In this document: in pieces, positions 1-13,334 of the stretch
How the letters are laid out: the number at the start of each line of letters is the position of its first letter
How positions within the stretch are numbered: position 1 is the first letter of the stretch
Assembly (NCBI GenBank): GCA_012932295.1
Contig: JAAONU010000004.1
Span: 24,870,872 to 24,934,871, forward strand
Source: Cyclina sinensis
Taxonomy: Eukaryota; Mollusca; Bivalvia; Venerida; Veneridae
Direction of reading: 5' to 3'
DNA length: 64,000 bases
Position numbers and translations under genes: made by a program
Notes under the pieces: model-generated
What the model was told of the DNA's origin: nothing
The model's database searches: none
What the model saw: only the letters and a program-made list of their open reading frames with translations

Positions 1-365
1 TAGGTGTTACTTGCAATGTCCGCGTCGTTGGCGGTGGTGAGGGCGTCCCATTTTGCTTGTCCGGGGCATAACTCTACACATTCTAGAGGTATCAACTTAA
101 AACTTCATAGGTGAATAGATCTCAATGTGGAAAGTTGCAGTGCCAAAGAACCACAACTCTCTATTGCATAATATTTTACTTACTGCCCTTTTTAACATAA
201 TTATTGTCCGTGACATAACTCGAAAGGAATTGAAGATATCAACTTGAAACTTCATAGGTGAATAGATCTAATTGTGGGAAGCATAACTCTCTTTCTCACC
301 ATTTTTGAGTTATTGCCCCTTTGTAATTTTCCATATTTAATTCTTGTCCGGGGCATAACTTGATT
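1..365. repeat. Tandem core repeats of a dispersed pearl-like family (copy 1)
   Basis: About 2.3 units of roughly 150 bp, each with TTGTCCGGGGCATAACTC, a TATCAACTTGAAACTTCATA box, GGTGAATAGATCT and a GAGTTATTGCCC box. The same family occurs at 31690-32510 and 58450-59010. The copy is cut by the window start. Confidence 0.75.
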
Positions 366-3300
366 TTTTATAGCAAGATGAGATAGATTTGTTTATTAAC
401 ATAATGTTTCAATTATAATAAATGGATTTGGTTATGACTTTTTAATTCTAATGTATAGCAATTTCATTGCCAGTCTATCTGTCAACCAAACCTAGAGATT
501 CTCACATGAAATCTGTTTATGCATAACAATATATGATGCCGTATTTTTGTACCTCTGTAAAATTTTTGTTTTTGTCAAGATTGAAAAACGTCTCGTTTCA
601 CAAAAACAATGTATGGATTTTAGAAAATGTTATAAAAACGAAAAAAAGTTGTGTCTCTATGTCCGAGATGTTAATTTTTTTATTCCAATTATAGATTTTA
701 AAGGATATTGAACCTCAAAGTAGCAACAAAGTGGACAGCAAGTGTAAAGGAATCAAAGAATGAATGCGTTAAAGAGTACTGGTTGCATATAAGCACGGTA
801 GGATGGCCTACTGGGTGTACAATACAATAAACGAGCAGTTCTCTTTACGAAGTTGTTAATTCACTTCATATAATTACGCCGTAATAACTACTGTGACGAT
901 CAGTTAAAACATAAAAAAAATATTATTTAGAGACACAAGAGGAGCAGCTACAAAATTTATATCATTTTTGTCAAGTAATCCTAGAAGAAGCGTAGCTTAT
1001 AAACAGTATAATTAACCTTAACCTATCAGAACTAAGTGTAGTTTGAAGATTTTATTTTTTCATGTGTAATCAGTAAGATTGATTGATCATAAATTATTCG
1101 ACGAGGAGGTCTGATCTGTCGCAAAATCCCCTACTTTATTGCAACTGTCAACTCATAAGTCGGCGTAATTGTCTCCTTCTTAAGTTCCGTCCTAGTGCTA
1201 CAGTTTCCTCTGTTGTTACTTTTTCATTTAGGTATCGATCTATTTCAGACAAGTTTGTAACCCTATATGTCACACCCTACATTTTAGGAAGGTCTTCTAT
1301 TATCTTCAACATAAGGAACAAATTAAAATTTTGATATAATACTGCTAATGTTTATTTCTCATTTTAGAAGACTTGACCACGCATAGTTGGTTGTGATATA
1401 ATGTGCATTAGTTGTTTATTCATTGAGTATATTCTCACAACATCTGATACTTTAAGTAGCCTCTTTAGCAGATAGTTCGATCTCAAAGTTTTAGATAAAT
1501 TAGTAATCAAATAACAAAACGTCTCATAGAATGAAATCCTGACGGGAACTTAAATTAAAATGACATATAGCATGCTCAGAATATCCGATTAACTTTTGGA
1601 TCAATATTTCGTATTTAGAAGCTTTGAACCAATTATCCCATTGAATGTCTTCAGATTTAATCATTCTGATTTCTTTTGTTGCTAGAAGTAAGACATATTT
1701 CGGTTAAGTGCTTAAAACATATTACCATCACTGCTGAGGTCATCTGTACTTCAACATTCTCTTTTTATATGGTATGTATATTCTGTTTCATGTAAAACGA
1801 AGCATACATTATACACCCAAAACAATAATAGATATCAGAATTGCAATCTGTGCTTTACTCCGATTGAATTATAAATTGTCATAGAAATACTTTCATGTCT
1901 GGATGTAACAGAATTATAACATAATTATAAAGTAATTTGAAGCCAATGATTTATTAATTAATTCCGTTGATTTTTGTCGTCTGTTATCATTTATTGCATT
2001 GTAACTGTTATTTGGAAGCGAAATTTAACTTGGTATATTTAAGACGATATACAAATACAACCAAGGGAATATGCCGTGACAGATAACGCATCCAATGTCA
2101 CTAATTACAGGTAATATATACAAGATCGCACTCGGAACACCTTGGGCGACTTCAATAAGTCACCTCGGAAATAATGTGGTAGGCGCCATATTGGACTATT
2201 TTATGATTCAGATGGTGCCTGCTATATTGAAAACATTTCGTAAAGCCTCTACCTGTTCTTGCTTTAAATTAAGATTTTTCTAATGCATTAAAACTGCTGG
2301 AATTCCGCTATGTTTGTTTATATATTTATTAAAGCCGGGGCAAATTACCATTTGGTGTATTCACATACTTACATACGAGGTCTTTATACGAAGTTGTCGG
2401 AGAAAGCCGAGTTTTTACGATGGACAAGTTCGGACAAATGTTCAGTCGCAGAGAAATTAAAGTGGTTTACTTTTTCTCGTACTGTCTGTAAGATAAAAGG
2501 ACGGACCTTCGTAATAGCAGAATGTCGTGAGCAGAGTTAGTGAAAAATATTTTAGATTGTTGCTGACTCTTTTAAAAGCGTTTGGTAAATGAGAAGTGAC
2601 GTCACAAAAAGAACAAAGGTTTAGTCTGGACTTCAGAGGATAAATGTCAGCGCTTTGACGTTAAGTGATAAATGGCATGCACAAGGTATCGGACCTCAAA
2701 AAGAGTATGTCTGAGACTTTCTTACAGTTTGATCAAAACATTTGGAAAAGTGAATGGTTTTGCTTAAAAATTCATTGTATTATAAATGAATTACACTAAG
2801 AGGCATTACATGAAGCTTGCGTACTGGTATAATATTATTTAATATAGATCTGTCGTCCTCAGAGAAACATTAAAAACAATTCGGTGTTGGTAGGAATTGT
2901 ACAGGCAAACAAGTCCTGATACATTGTCGTAAGACCTAACATGTCCGTGAAAAGCGCTGTAACTGTTGAAATTTGTTATCTAAAAAACCCATTAATTTAG
3001 ACTTCTTACATTAATATTTTTATATCAATACATCAGTTCAAAGGTTTTTTTTGGTAATTCTAACCTTCGTTCGAATAACAGTCGCTGGACATAGACTCTC
3101 GGCACAAAGTGTTGCTGTCACTTTTCACCGACACTGGAAGATGATTTGATAAATTCATAGCATCACACCTGCAACTGGTATGACACGTTATGTAAGTTTC
3201 TGATGGTGCATTATGTAAGTTTCTGCACCCTTTGTAATAAAACTATCGAGTCCTTGTTAGTAAGGAAATCTGAAAACGAGGTTACCGCATAACACTGTAT

Positions 3301-4050
3301 CACATATGCCCTTGTAGAGTAAGAGTATGTTTTGTATATTGGATGATTCGTTTTCGGGTTGTTTAGAGATGATATTGGAATATTTTCTTTTTTGTTGTTA
3401 ATATAGTGTTTATGTTGTACAAGGAATATCAGTTTTGTAATAATATTGGCTGTATTTGCAAAAGACTAATTACATCTGATATGATTTATTAGACAAGCCT
3501 GACAGCTCACTAATAAAAATGCTCTTTAACGACCACAAGTGTCTTTAGTATTAATATAAGGGAAGATTTGTCTTTAGCAGTTATTTAGATGTCCTGTTTA
3601 ATATCTTTTTTTTTAATTGTAATCTGACTTTATGAGTATCATTCATAGTTTATGTTTTGAAATAAATAAAATGCCGATGTTTGATATTTACCAGTCTATG
3701 TCATCACATGCGCTAACATTATGTTGTAACAGTGCTTTAGAAAGATTTCCTAAGTTTTACCTACAAAGACAATGTCTGTAATAATATATACTTTGCAAAT
3801 GTTTTCCATTAAAGTATCTTTAATATGGTGTAGATTAAGTGCGTCTAACAGATACAAACGAGATCAAAGCTAGGCTGATCAAGAGCTGTTTCATGAATTA
3901 TACAGAACAGGACAATAATAAAAACTCCAAGAATAAGTACGTTTATTGGTAACATATTTTATGATAAGCAACAGGGCATTACAAATTACAAATAGTAGGA
4001 TGATAAAGTTTGATAAGTATTGACTATGTTTAATTAATTATTCTAAGTAC
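366..4050. other. No gene recognised
   Basis: AT-rich, with two adjacent ATG-initiated ORFs of 62 and 76 codons (2095-2283, 2310-2540) that have no motif, signal or homologous copy that I can see. No RNA gene or clear repeat seen. Confidence 0.5.
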
Positions 4051-4298
4051 ATATCGAGAAGGGGAAAAGTACTTTCACCTTATTTCGATATTTAATTATT
4101 GCGCTGACAAAAATGCACTGGAATAGTAACGTAAAGTTACTAATTAGGTCAAAACACGCAGAATCCCCGGGAGAATTACTATTAAAAAATAATGTGAAGC
4201 ATCTATTTTGTTACTATGTTTATTTGTGAAACAGTGCACGTTACAGTGTAAGGGAAGTGTAAAAATACAGTATTACATTAATTAATTTACTATGTTAA

Positions 4299-4730
4299 AG
4301 GGGCTGTGCTCCAGATGACAAAAAAAGAAAGTTTTCTTGTATTATAAATTTCTTGTAATATTTATGATTAATGCTTAAAAAATAACCTACTGACAAAAAA
4401 TAAGCTAAATAATTACATTATAAATTGATTTTTTTCCCTTTCAAAGTGCTATACCGTAACGCGACGGTATAACTATATCGTATAAGATTTAAAGTAAATA
4501 TCTGTAATATCACATGCGGCGATGGTGGTGATAGTAAAAGCGTTGGAAACATTTTGTTAACATGAGGGTCCAGAGTTCAAATCAGGCTGGAGCGAAAATA
4601 TTTTTTTTATTCTATTTTGACTTTTATAATCAGTTTTGAAGTAAAATATTATGTTCTTATAATCTCACGGCATCTAAATATATAATTTATGAAAAAAAAA
4701 TTTTTATGTCAAATCTGGAGTACAGCCTCT
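4299..4730. mobile_element. TTAA-flanked MITE (piggyBac-like)
   Basis: A 432-bp non-coding element with terminal inverted repeats: AGGGGCTGTGCTCCAGAT at the left and ATCTGGAGTACAGCCTCT at the right (two mismatches). It is flanked exactly by TTAA at 4295-4298 and 4731-4734, the target site of piggyBac transposases. The inside is AT-rich with no ORF, so it is non-autonomous. The aligned part of U2 shows no copy. Confidence 0.82.
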
Positions 4731-5437
4731 TTAAAATCCATCCAAAGAATAATTAAGGTTACGTAAAACCATTATTTAGTAACTTCTAAAGGTCTTTAAT
4801 TGGAAGGATCATCGGGGACAAGTTTTGACGACTTGCAAAAATATGTTTCAAATGAAGTAACATAATTTAATCGAAAATTGTTTTCAGTGTAACCATGTAC
4901 CGCTGTGTTCAACGGAAATTTATGTGATGAAAGAATGATTCAGATCATCCACACCTTGAAAACAATGCTTAATTACTACCATTACAGTCAATGATCAAAG
5001 ACAACTAAATTTACCTCACGTAAAATTGTGGAATATTCGACTTGCACAAAAGTTCTTGTTCGTTTACGCTGAAAAGAAAGAGAAAAAAACAACTAAGATT
5101 TCAATCACCTTGCAATTTGTTCAATATTATCTTTTGATCACGTCCTGTCTCAAAAGAAATAAACTTTTTATTACCTTATTAAGCTTGTTCATCAGATAGG
5201 CTGATGTCCTTTGAAAGCAAATCGATGGAAAGCTTACATAGAAGACTATACAAAGGTTTGTAACGCATCCGTTTAAACAAAATTAAAGGTTCTACGCATA
5301 GTCGACCTCACATTGATGCATTGAAGCAGCGTTATTCACTCAATGTAATTATTATGTTTACTTTCTTATTCAAGAAATATTATAAAAACATCTATGACTG
5401 TATAGTTTTAAACAAGCAGTCAGTTTTTGTGTCCCCC

Positions 5438-5945
5438 TTTCGAAAAAACGGCGATACATAGGGATCGCTTTGTCCGTAGGTCCGTCGGACCGTCCGTCAC
5501 GAAAACTTAACGTTGGCAATAACTTTGCCATTTCTTAACATTTCCTCATCAAACTTTCAAATTATATTGCTTACGACAACGAGTCGATGGGTGTCAAAAT
5601 GTTTATGTCAAAGTCACATGTGACAGAGCTATGGCCCTGTTTTGTACTTGGGCTTTGTCACGAGAACTTAACATTGGCTATAACTATGCTATTTCTGAAT
5701 ATTTCTTCATCAAATTTTCCAATTATAATGCTTACAGTTGTATCGTTTACGACATAGGGATCGCTTTGTCCGTCAGTCCGTCCGTCACGAACACTTAACG
5801 TTTGCTATAACTTTGCCATTTCTTATCATTTCTTCATCAAACTTTCAAATTGTATTACTTATGACAACAGGGTCGTGATGATGCAAACATCTTTAGGTCA
5901 AGATCACATTTAGTGGAGTTATGCTCCTATTTGTACTTCGACTAG
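5438..5945. repeat. Pearl-like repeat, two units of about 300 bp
   Basis: ATAGGGATCGCTTTGTCCGT occurs at about 5459 and again at about 5756, each followed by CCGTCC-type tracts, CGTCACGAA.ACTTAACG, an AACTTTGCCATTTCTTA box and a TTCATCAAACTTTCAAATT box. The second unit ends near GTACTTCGACTAGCATG. No coding potential. Confidence 0.7.
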
Positions 5946-6209
5946 CATGCTGTACTTTCCAGCAGGCTCTTGTTTACCTTTTTAGTTATTCTATCAAAGT
6001 ATCCAAGGGCGACACAAGTGTTCAACTGAACACCCATCTAGTCATAATAGAAAACTAACGAAATCAGAAATTCACATTTTAAGAGCTACAAAATTACCCT
6101 GAAATACTGCTGTCATTGTGTTTTCATCAGTCCTTTATTGCCTTTAACACATTTATGTTTTCATTTTCGTAATGTAGTTGATGTTTTTCATTCACTCCAT
6201 TTTCTATCC

Positions 6210-6269
6210 CAGGAGGTCTATGCGAAACAATGGAGGCCAGTATCATATGACGAGAATGATTTCCGTTAC
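6210..6269. other. Conserved 60-bp block in U1
   Basis: Sequence starting CAGGAGGTCTATGCGAAACA and ending TTCCGTTAC. It is about 90% identical to 12777-12836, much better than its surroundings, and aligns without gaps to 20858-20917. The + strand frame GAG-GTC-TAT is open in all three; a minus frame is open too. It could be a small exon, a regulatory element or an old repeat; I do not recognise it. Confidence 0.55.
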
Positions 6270-8607
6270 ATTGTTATTTGATGTCTCTCTCTTGATATGT
6301 TATCAAATTAAGCGGAATGTTACCTTGATATGATTTTGTTTACTCATGTTTTATTACTTATATCCCCTAGCTTCTTTGCATTGAAGAGTTAAAAAATTTA
6401 TGTTTATAATAACAAGGCGATAAGACATCTTATCATGCGGAATATCTTTAAAGTGTACATAGTGGTATTGATTGTTTTCATCGATTTAGGCTGAAAGTAA
6501 GTGATGCTTTTGATTATATTAATTTGAAATTAACAATTACGTAACATAGAACTCTGTACTGCATCTGAGTGTTAAGCACATATGTTGCATTTGCATTTGT
6601 TAAAGGCATATAAAACAAAAGATTCATAATTTACAAATTAAAACTCCGCTAGGTATTTCATGGTAAAACTTACTTCTTGGGAACTGTGAAATAATTGTTT
6701 ACATTCAATTCCAACAGTTAACTTCAAGATCAATCAGTATAAATATATATGGCAGAGCAATGAGTCGCACTGTACACAGTTTGATTTTGCGCTGTTTAAC
6801 AACCACCCTTAATAATTTATAGAGAACATTTGCGCTGTATGATTTTAACCTAGATCTCAGGCAGACATATCGCGCAATACATCAGTGCATTAAATTAATC
6901 AGAAATCAAAATTGGCAGCAAACTGAAGACGCCAAACATGACGTCAAATAAATAGAGATGCCATACATCATATTCCAACAGTCAGATTAAACTTCCGATC
7001 AATATATCCTGTTACGATTTAATACAACATATCTCTCCATTCTGCCAGTTGACTTCTGATAAGAATGTGTCTGTATCCTCACTTCTGTGTTATAATCAAG
7101 CTTTTGAAACAGTTTTGCTTTATATTTGAAAATGTATAGGCTGATTCAGTTGAAGTGTTGACAGTTTCCTTGCAGTATTTATCTGTTGCTGGATTTTTCA
7201 CACTGAGAAAAAAAACAGTTTTGCATAGTTTCTGTCACATAACTACACGTGTATATAGAGAAGATAATGCTTGATCAATAAAAAAAAATAGTTTATGTTT
7301 GTTCATTCATTTGCAAATTCTTTAATATCCAATATTTGTTTTCTAAAAGCAAAGTAGAATCTCAGTCTAATAATGACGTTTTTTTCCATCTTTGGATTGC
7401 TCCCAAGGCTGTATTTCGAAGTGGCCAGTATTGAAAATCGGAGATAATCAGTTAATTAAAATAAAAGAAAACAGTTGCCGTTCTGAATTGAAGCTAACAT
7501 TAGATTAGGAAAATAATAAGAGTACCTTTTAGTTAGGATGATAGATCTTATATAAAAAAATTAATATTTATATTAGTTAAAAATGGGTTGTATGCAGAAG
7601 TTTAATATTTTGAAGACAGTCCACCAAGATCATAGAGTAGCAGTCGGGTTTTTAATAATTTCTCTAATGCAAAAAACCTTCAACCAATTGTTCCACGTTT
7701 TAAAATTTCCTTTAATATAAATATCAAAAGTGTAGTATTTTTTCTGGTTTCATAACGTTTGAGAAATTGTAGGTTTACTTGATGACCTGACATTTAGAAG
7801 TTGCGAAAGATGCTATAGTTTGGTCGAATGAATGCAAAGAAAAAAAAGTTAAAATGCATTGCAGAGAAATTTGCGTTTTGTGATTAAGAATTGCTTTCAG
7901 TAACTTATAACAAGATATAACCATTATTGATGTATATATTTATCAATATAAAAAGACATAATCTTAACATATAAACCGATGTGTGTAAAATTTGAAGATA
8001 TTTGTATTTTTTGTTGTATATATATTTTTTAATGATTTTTCTAATCACTTCATTCGCATATCAGATACACTGCTACATTTATATAAATCGTCTGGTATTT
8101 ATTTCATACACTAAAACTAACAAAAAAAACAACAAAATATTTAAGACTGTCTTGGGTTTGATACAAGAAGTTGTTTTAAAAACCACTAACCAGTATTCTA
8201 ACAATTGAACATTCTTTAATTTGCTTTAGCAGGATCTGCTGTTTAACCTCCTAGTAATAAGATATAATTAGGAATGCTTAGGGTTTTACATGCTTCCTCG
8301 ACGATCTATTCAAAGTATCGAGATTAATAGAAGTCAAAAACCTTGTACGCTTAAAGGATGTTCATTGGTATAGGTACTAAGATAAATGTGAACCAAAAAT
8401 TATTTTGTCGTGTACACCAGATATTTAAGAAAAAGTTTTACGGGACAAAGTATTATGCATATGCTCATTAAGACCTCATAATCTGTTTAGAATTTAACTG
8501 TTTTACATTTTTACAAGAATTAGATAACAGTGTATATTGTTGCTGCTGTACATGTAGTAGTTATCTTCTTCCGTTTGGAAGTACTGCAGATTGTCTTAAC
8601 TAACCTG

Positions 8608-8890
8608 TGACATGAGTCTTAACTAAACTATCTCATGAGTCTTAACTAAACTATCTCATGAGTCTAAACTAAATTATGACGTGAGTCTCGACAAAGCTTT
8701 GACGTGAGTCTTAACTAAACTATGACATAAATCTCAACAAAACTATGACATGAGTTTCAACTATACTATGACGTGATTCTCAACTAAACTATGACATGAG
8801 TCTCAACTAAACTATTTCATGAGTCTCAGCTAAACTATTACGAGTCTGAACTAAACTATTACATGAATCTCAGCTAAACTATGACATGAC
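8608..8890. repeat. 23-bp minisatellite, about 12 degenerate units
   Basis: Unit TGACATGAGTCTCAACTAAACTA (written as TGACATGAGTCTCAAC + TAAACTA), with variants such as CTCATGAGTCTTAAC and one shortened unit near 8838. It lies in U1 and is absent from the matching part of U2, so it expanded after that duplication or was lost from U2. Confidence 0.85.
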
Positions 8891-10059
8891 ATACTGACAC
8901 AGCTGAGCGTTTTATGACAGGAATTTCTTAAACGAACTACAAATTCAGTACAAGCATATTGTTAAAGTAAACTTTTTTTTCAGCCTTCTGATAATTTATT
9001 CTAAAAATCTTTATTTTGTCAATCAGTCTGTTTCATTTCTTACATCTTTACACTGATAAAATATCTGATTTTGTTTACAAACAAATTTAAGATAATGTCG
9101 TTATCGTTTTGTTTTGCTACTTAAAATACAAACTAAGGGTTTATCGGTACAAGATGTGATTAGCACCACTCAAAATATTTTCAGGGACGAGACTCCTGTA
9201 GGTTCATTTTCTGGTATAATATTACTATTGCCGGTATCGATTTTGTAATAATGGGCTAGTTTTTATGAGAAAAATTAATTACCCTGATTCATTTTTATTA
9301 GACAGGTCTGACGACGTACTGATATTCTAGTTCTGTTTTCACGACCGAAATCTCATTTGATGTCCTAAATTTTCCAGTTCTGTCTCTCTATAAATTCGGT
9401 CATTTACAAATGTAATTATATTTGTCCATTTACGTTATTCCTCTTGTGATCATTGTCTTGTCTTGATATTGTGTGTAGCAGTCACACGATTATTGCTTAT
9501 TTATGTTCTTGTTTCTACAGATCTAACTATCATCTAAGGTATCAATTTGAAAAGAAAACGACAATATAAATGTGTAACACAAAGTTCCTTATCCCCCCCA
9601 CTTATTTTAACACCACAAAGTTTCTCTATTGTGAAGGAACATGTTAAGCCCCAAGTTAAACGCTGCAACTCCTTGTTTGTGATTCTACTAAATCATTCGT
9701 AAAGCAAGGGGCGTTTTCTGTTGAACGATTAACACTCTTGTGACAAGGAGAAGTCTGCTGACTTTGACTTTGCTAACTTATCTAACTCATCTTGATAGGG
9801 CAAATGCACAGGACTTTATGACACTATAATCTAGATATCAAAGTTTACAGCAGGAGGAAGCGTAATTTGTTTTTTTCCTTATTTTAAAATATTGTTCGAC
9901 GTAACATGTGTTCATAATATTTCATGTAGTTCTGCGCTGACCAAACCAATAAACTTGATTAAAAATCCGCGGTAATAACATTTTACAGTTAAACAATTCC
10001 ATGCTTCAAACTCAAGCTGCTGAAAATATCTTTTATTCGGTAGGTACGGCAGTATGGTA

Positions 10060-10150
10060 AATGGCAGAGCGATAGTGCGGAAAAAAAGGGTTACGGACAG
10101 ACGGACAATCAGACCGACAGGGCGATTATTGTACGCACTCCTTTAGGGAC
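10060..10150. repeat. Short pearl-like repeat fragment
   Basis: Contains GGACAGACGGACAATCAGAC, the complement-type ACGG tract of the dispersed bivalve elements. No tandem core is attached. Low information otherwise. Confidence 0.45.
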
Positions 10151-12776
10151 ATTCATATAAATATATAGCAAAACGCTTTGTATTCTAGATTAAAACAGTG
10201 TTGTTAAAAAGTTTTTAAACAAAGCAGTGGTCGTAAAGAGCTCCACAATACTAAAATACAAGATATATATCTTGAGATGAAGACTTGCGCATCCATCCTC
10301 CACTCTTTCCTTTTTCCCAGAAATCGTTACAATTGCATATCGGTGATATTTTTGCGAGAATCCTTTGGATCGTTTGTAACAAGTCCTTTCTTACGCAGTC
10401 GCTAGAGTAGTTTTGTTTGCATAGAGGATCAGATCTGATACAAAGCCGATACCACGAGCACCATCTTTCACTGAAGTTTGGTCAGTTAAATTAAAGGAAG
10501 TTAATTTTCAACTTTAACTGTAATTTTACTGAATGTGATATTGTACATCGAATTGGATTTTACAGATAACAGTTTTACTTCATTATAAGTGATAATGCTT
10601 AAGCTACTTTACTTAAAATAATGATAGAATTCGGAAAGAACCAAGAAGTAAGAACTGAAACACGACTCTCATAAGGACAAATTGCATTCAGTGTTTACTG
10701 TAAGCTTACACGCAGAAAGTGTTATCACTGATAATTATGGCCAGATACGCTCTTTCTAGCACCTACGATATCCTTAACGATTTGTTGGAAACAGTCCACG
10801 AATTAGAAGTAGGAAATTTGAGTAACTATTCTTTGCTGGTAAATTAAGTTTCATAGCAGACATATTTCTTTACGGAATTAAATGAAATCAATATTGTACT
10901 CAGGTGGTATATTCGGATAAAGGCTAATTGAAATTATTGTCAAAGATTTATTTTTGGTTTTAGTGCGATTGTATATAAAAAACAAATCATTTTTTTTTTA
11001 ATTTGCCTTTTTGGCTTGTAACTTTTTGCCTGTAAAAAATAGCTCTGTAACGATATTGCCTCTTAAGGTTGTCTTTAGTATTATAAATGTCAGATTTATC
11101 TTTTGTCCTGATAATTTCTTCCCTACTAATTGTAAAATACCTTTAGATTTCGATCAATTTCATATGGAAGTATAATATTTATAGGTTTCTACTACTCATT
11201 CATTTTAGTAATACACTTGAAAGTGTGTGTCTTTACACGGTTATCCATCTTTTGTTTAAAAGAACGAAATTGTATGACCTAACATTGATATGAAAATAAA
11301 ATTCTATGCTATATTTGATTATTTCAACTTTTGTAACCAGCTGTGTTATATATTGTTATTTTAAATACGCGACGAACGCATATCGAAAGCAGTAGAATGA
11401 AATCGAATGTTCAGTAACATTTGTGTGTTATTTATATTTATTTCGAAACAAGTTTCAGGTGCTTGGTATTGCAAGTCCACGTCATCTTAGGAGCTATTAT
11501 CCCCTCTTCGTGTTTAAACGTACCGTTAAATCAAAGTGAGAAAATATTAATGTTTTGCGTAAAACGATCTTTTAACTAGAATACTGCGTACATTAATTGA
11601 TTGTATATAACACAATAAAATAGAATTAAAATAGCATTACTTGTGTAATAGAAATAGTAGGTCAAAACACACCAAAAATAAAATATAAGACAAAAGTAAA
11701 ACAATAAAACTAATTATTAAGTATATGAAATTGTCTTTTATGTCTTATTCTCCATCTCTGTCGAAGGGAAACTCTCGAGAATTGTTTATCAACATTTTGT
11801 GAAACGATCATTGTCCGTTAGCTGGAACAGAAGATAAATACATTAACTTATGTAACTTTTAATTCGTTAAAACACGCAAAAGGCCAAGCACTGGATTTTA
11901 TATATCAACTACTTTTATCATTTTATTTTAACATCTTTTATTTGTGAAACAGTACAATTTTTAATGAATGCATTTGTATAACCTAAATTTCATATATTCA
12001 ATTGTATTTAAAAACGTTACTTTTCTGTGATAAAAGGATCAGGAGGGAGCAGTCTTAAACAGGCGGCAATGATTTGTTTCACACAAAATGAAAACGTTAA
12101 ATATAAAACTACTATCGTTGTATGTACTAGGAACTGTTAATAAAATGAATCCGACTTTGATATCATCCATACTTTGAGTACCATGATTTTTTTAAATAAC
12201 TACTTTCCTTTACCGGTACTGTTCAAAGAAGCATGATTATTCTCCGCGTAACAAACAAAACTGTCTTGCGAGTGTATAAACGCTGTAATTTCAATACGCA
12301 TTCGAAGACTGGCTATCAGAACTAATTCTTATTCAATATAACCTTTTAATCACTTCCTGTCACAAAAGTAATAAAGAATTTTATATCCTCATTAAGCTTG
12401 TTCTGCAGCAGATAGGTCGATGCATTTTTGAAGCAAAACGATGTCATGCTATAGGTTGATTATACGAACATCCGTTTAAGCACAATTAAAAGTTTCACGT
12501 AGCGTCGACCGTACATTCACGCATTGAACACATCGAATGCATGTTTCTCGAACGGTGTATTTTTGTATCTAAGAAAGTTTATTAAAACATTCTTGATTGT
12601 GTAATTTGTAATAAGAGTCTTTTAAACATGACTGAATCAAATATTAACATATTTTGTTCAGCAGCATCACTGTCTAAATTACTGCCACACTTTTTTCATC
12701 TTTTCTCTATTACTTTTAACTTTACCTTCTCCTTTCCTTAATACAGCGGATGAGTTACGCATTCCATTTTCTACCC

Positions 12777-12836
12777 CAGGAGGTCTATTTGAAACAATGG
12801 AAGCCAGTATCATATGGCGAGAATGATTTCCGTTAC
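12777..12836. other. Conserved 60-bp block in U2
   Basis: Counterpart of 6210-6269. It is preceded by a pyrimidine-rich run ending CTACCCCAG and followed by GTTTGT, so it would make a splice-compatible 57-nt exon (12780-12836) reading EVYLKQWKPVSYGENDFRY. U1 has ATTGTT instead of a GT donor. The protein reading is unsupported by any family I know. Confidence 0.5.
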
Positions 12837-13130
12837 GTTTGTTATTTGATTTATTTTATTTGATCTGTTATAATAAGAGTGATATTACTGCGATATTTTT
12901 ATTTGCATGTGTATTACTAGATACTAGTGTCCCCTGGCTTCTCTGCAGTGTACAAATAATTATTTACGATTTCAGAGCGATACGATATCTTACCGTGTCT
13001 TTATCTGACACATAGAGATGTTGAATTTGGTCATGGATTTAGGTTTTATATATTTTAAAATTGTATTCATAGCCTTATTGATTGTTTATTTGAAAACCAT
13101 TTTGTACCAAATTCTAGAGTAATAATGACT

Positions 13131-13334
13131 CATATGATACAGATGCAACTACGTCCTTACTTTGCATATGATACAGATGCAATTACGTCCTTACTTTGCA
13201 TATGATACAGATGCAATTACGTCCTTACTTTGCATATGATACAGATGCAATTACGTCCTTACTTTGCATATGATACAGATGCAATTACGTCCTTACTTTG
13301 CATATGATACAGATGCAATTACGTCCTTACATTG
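13131..13334. repeat. 34-bp minisatellite, six near-perfect units
   Basis: Six exact-length units starting CATATGATACAGATGCAATT and ending ACGTCCTTACTTTG. Only two substitutions are seen in the whole array (unit 1 CAACTA for CAATTA; unit 6 ACATTG for ACTTTG). Such homogeneity means very recent expansion. It lies in U2 and is absent from U1. Confidence 0.95.

Larger units (their letters stand above)
4050..10960 (+). repeat. Tandem duplication unit U1
   Basis: Collinear with U2: anchors 4140/11870, 5110/12330, 5300/12510, 6210/12777, 8370/15450, 9290/15880, 10270/16325 and 10880/16860. Divergence is clear, with conserved patches of 60-200 bp. I recognise no coding exon inside. A 39-codon ORF at 10737-10847 is not shared with U2. 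The unit also holds the MITE at 4299-4730, the repeat at 5438-5945 and the minisatellite at 8608-8890. Confidence 0.8.

Noticed and set aside
2095..2540. Two neighbouring + strand ORFs of 62 and 76 codons
   Set aside because: No recognised motif, no splice-supported structure and no second copy; kept only as an unexplained stretch.
5438..5945. Repeated CCGTCC-containing stretches as a possible CRISPR-like or regulatory array
   Set aside because: Unit structure and the ACGG-type tract fit a dispersed bivalve repeat; no short direct repeats with unique spacers of constant length.
10737..10847. 39-codon ORF starting ATGGCC in U1
   Set aside because: The aligned part of U2 does not preserve it, so there is no sign of selection.
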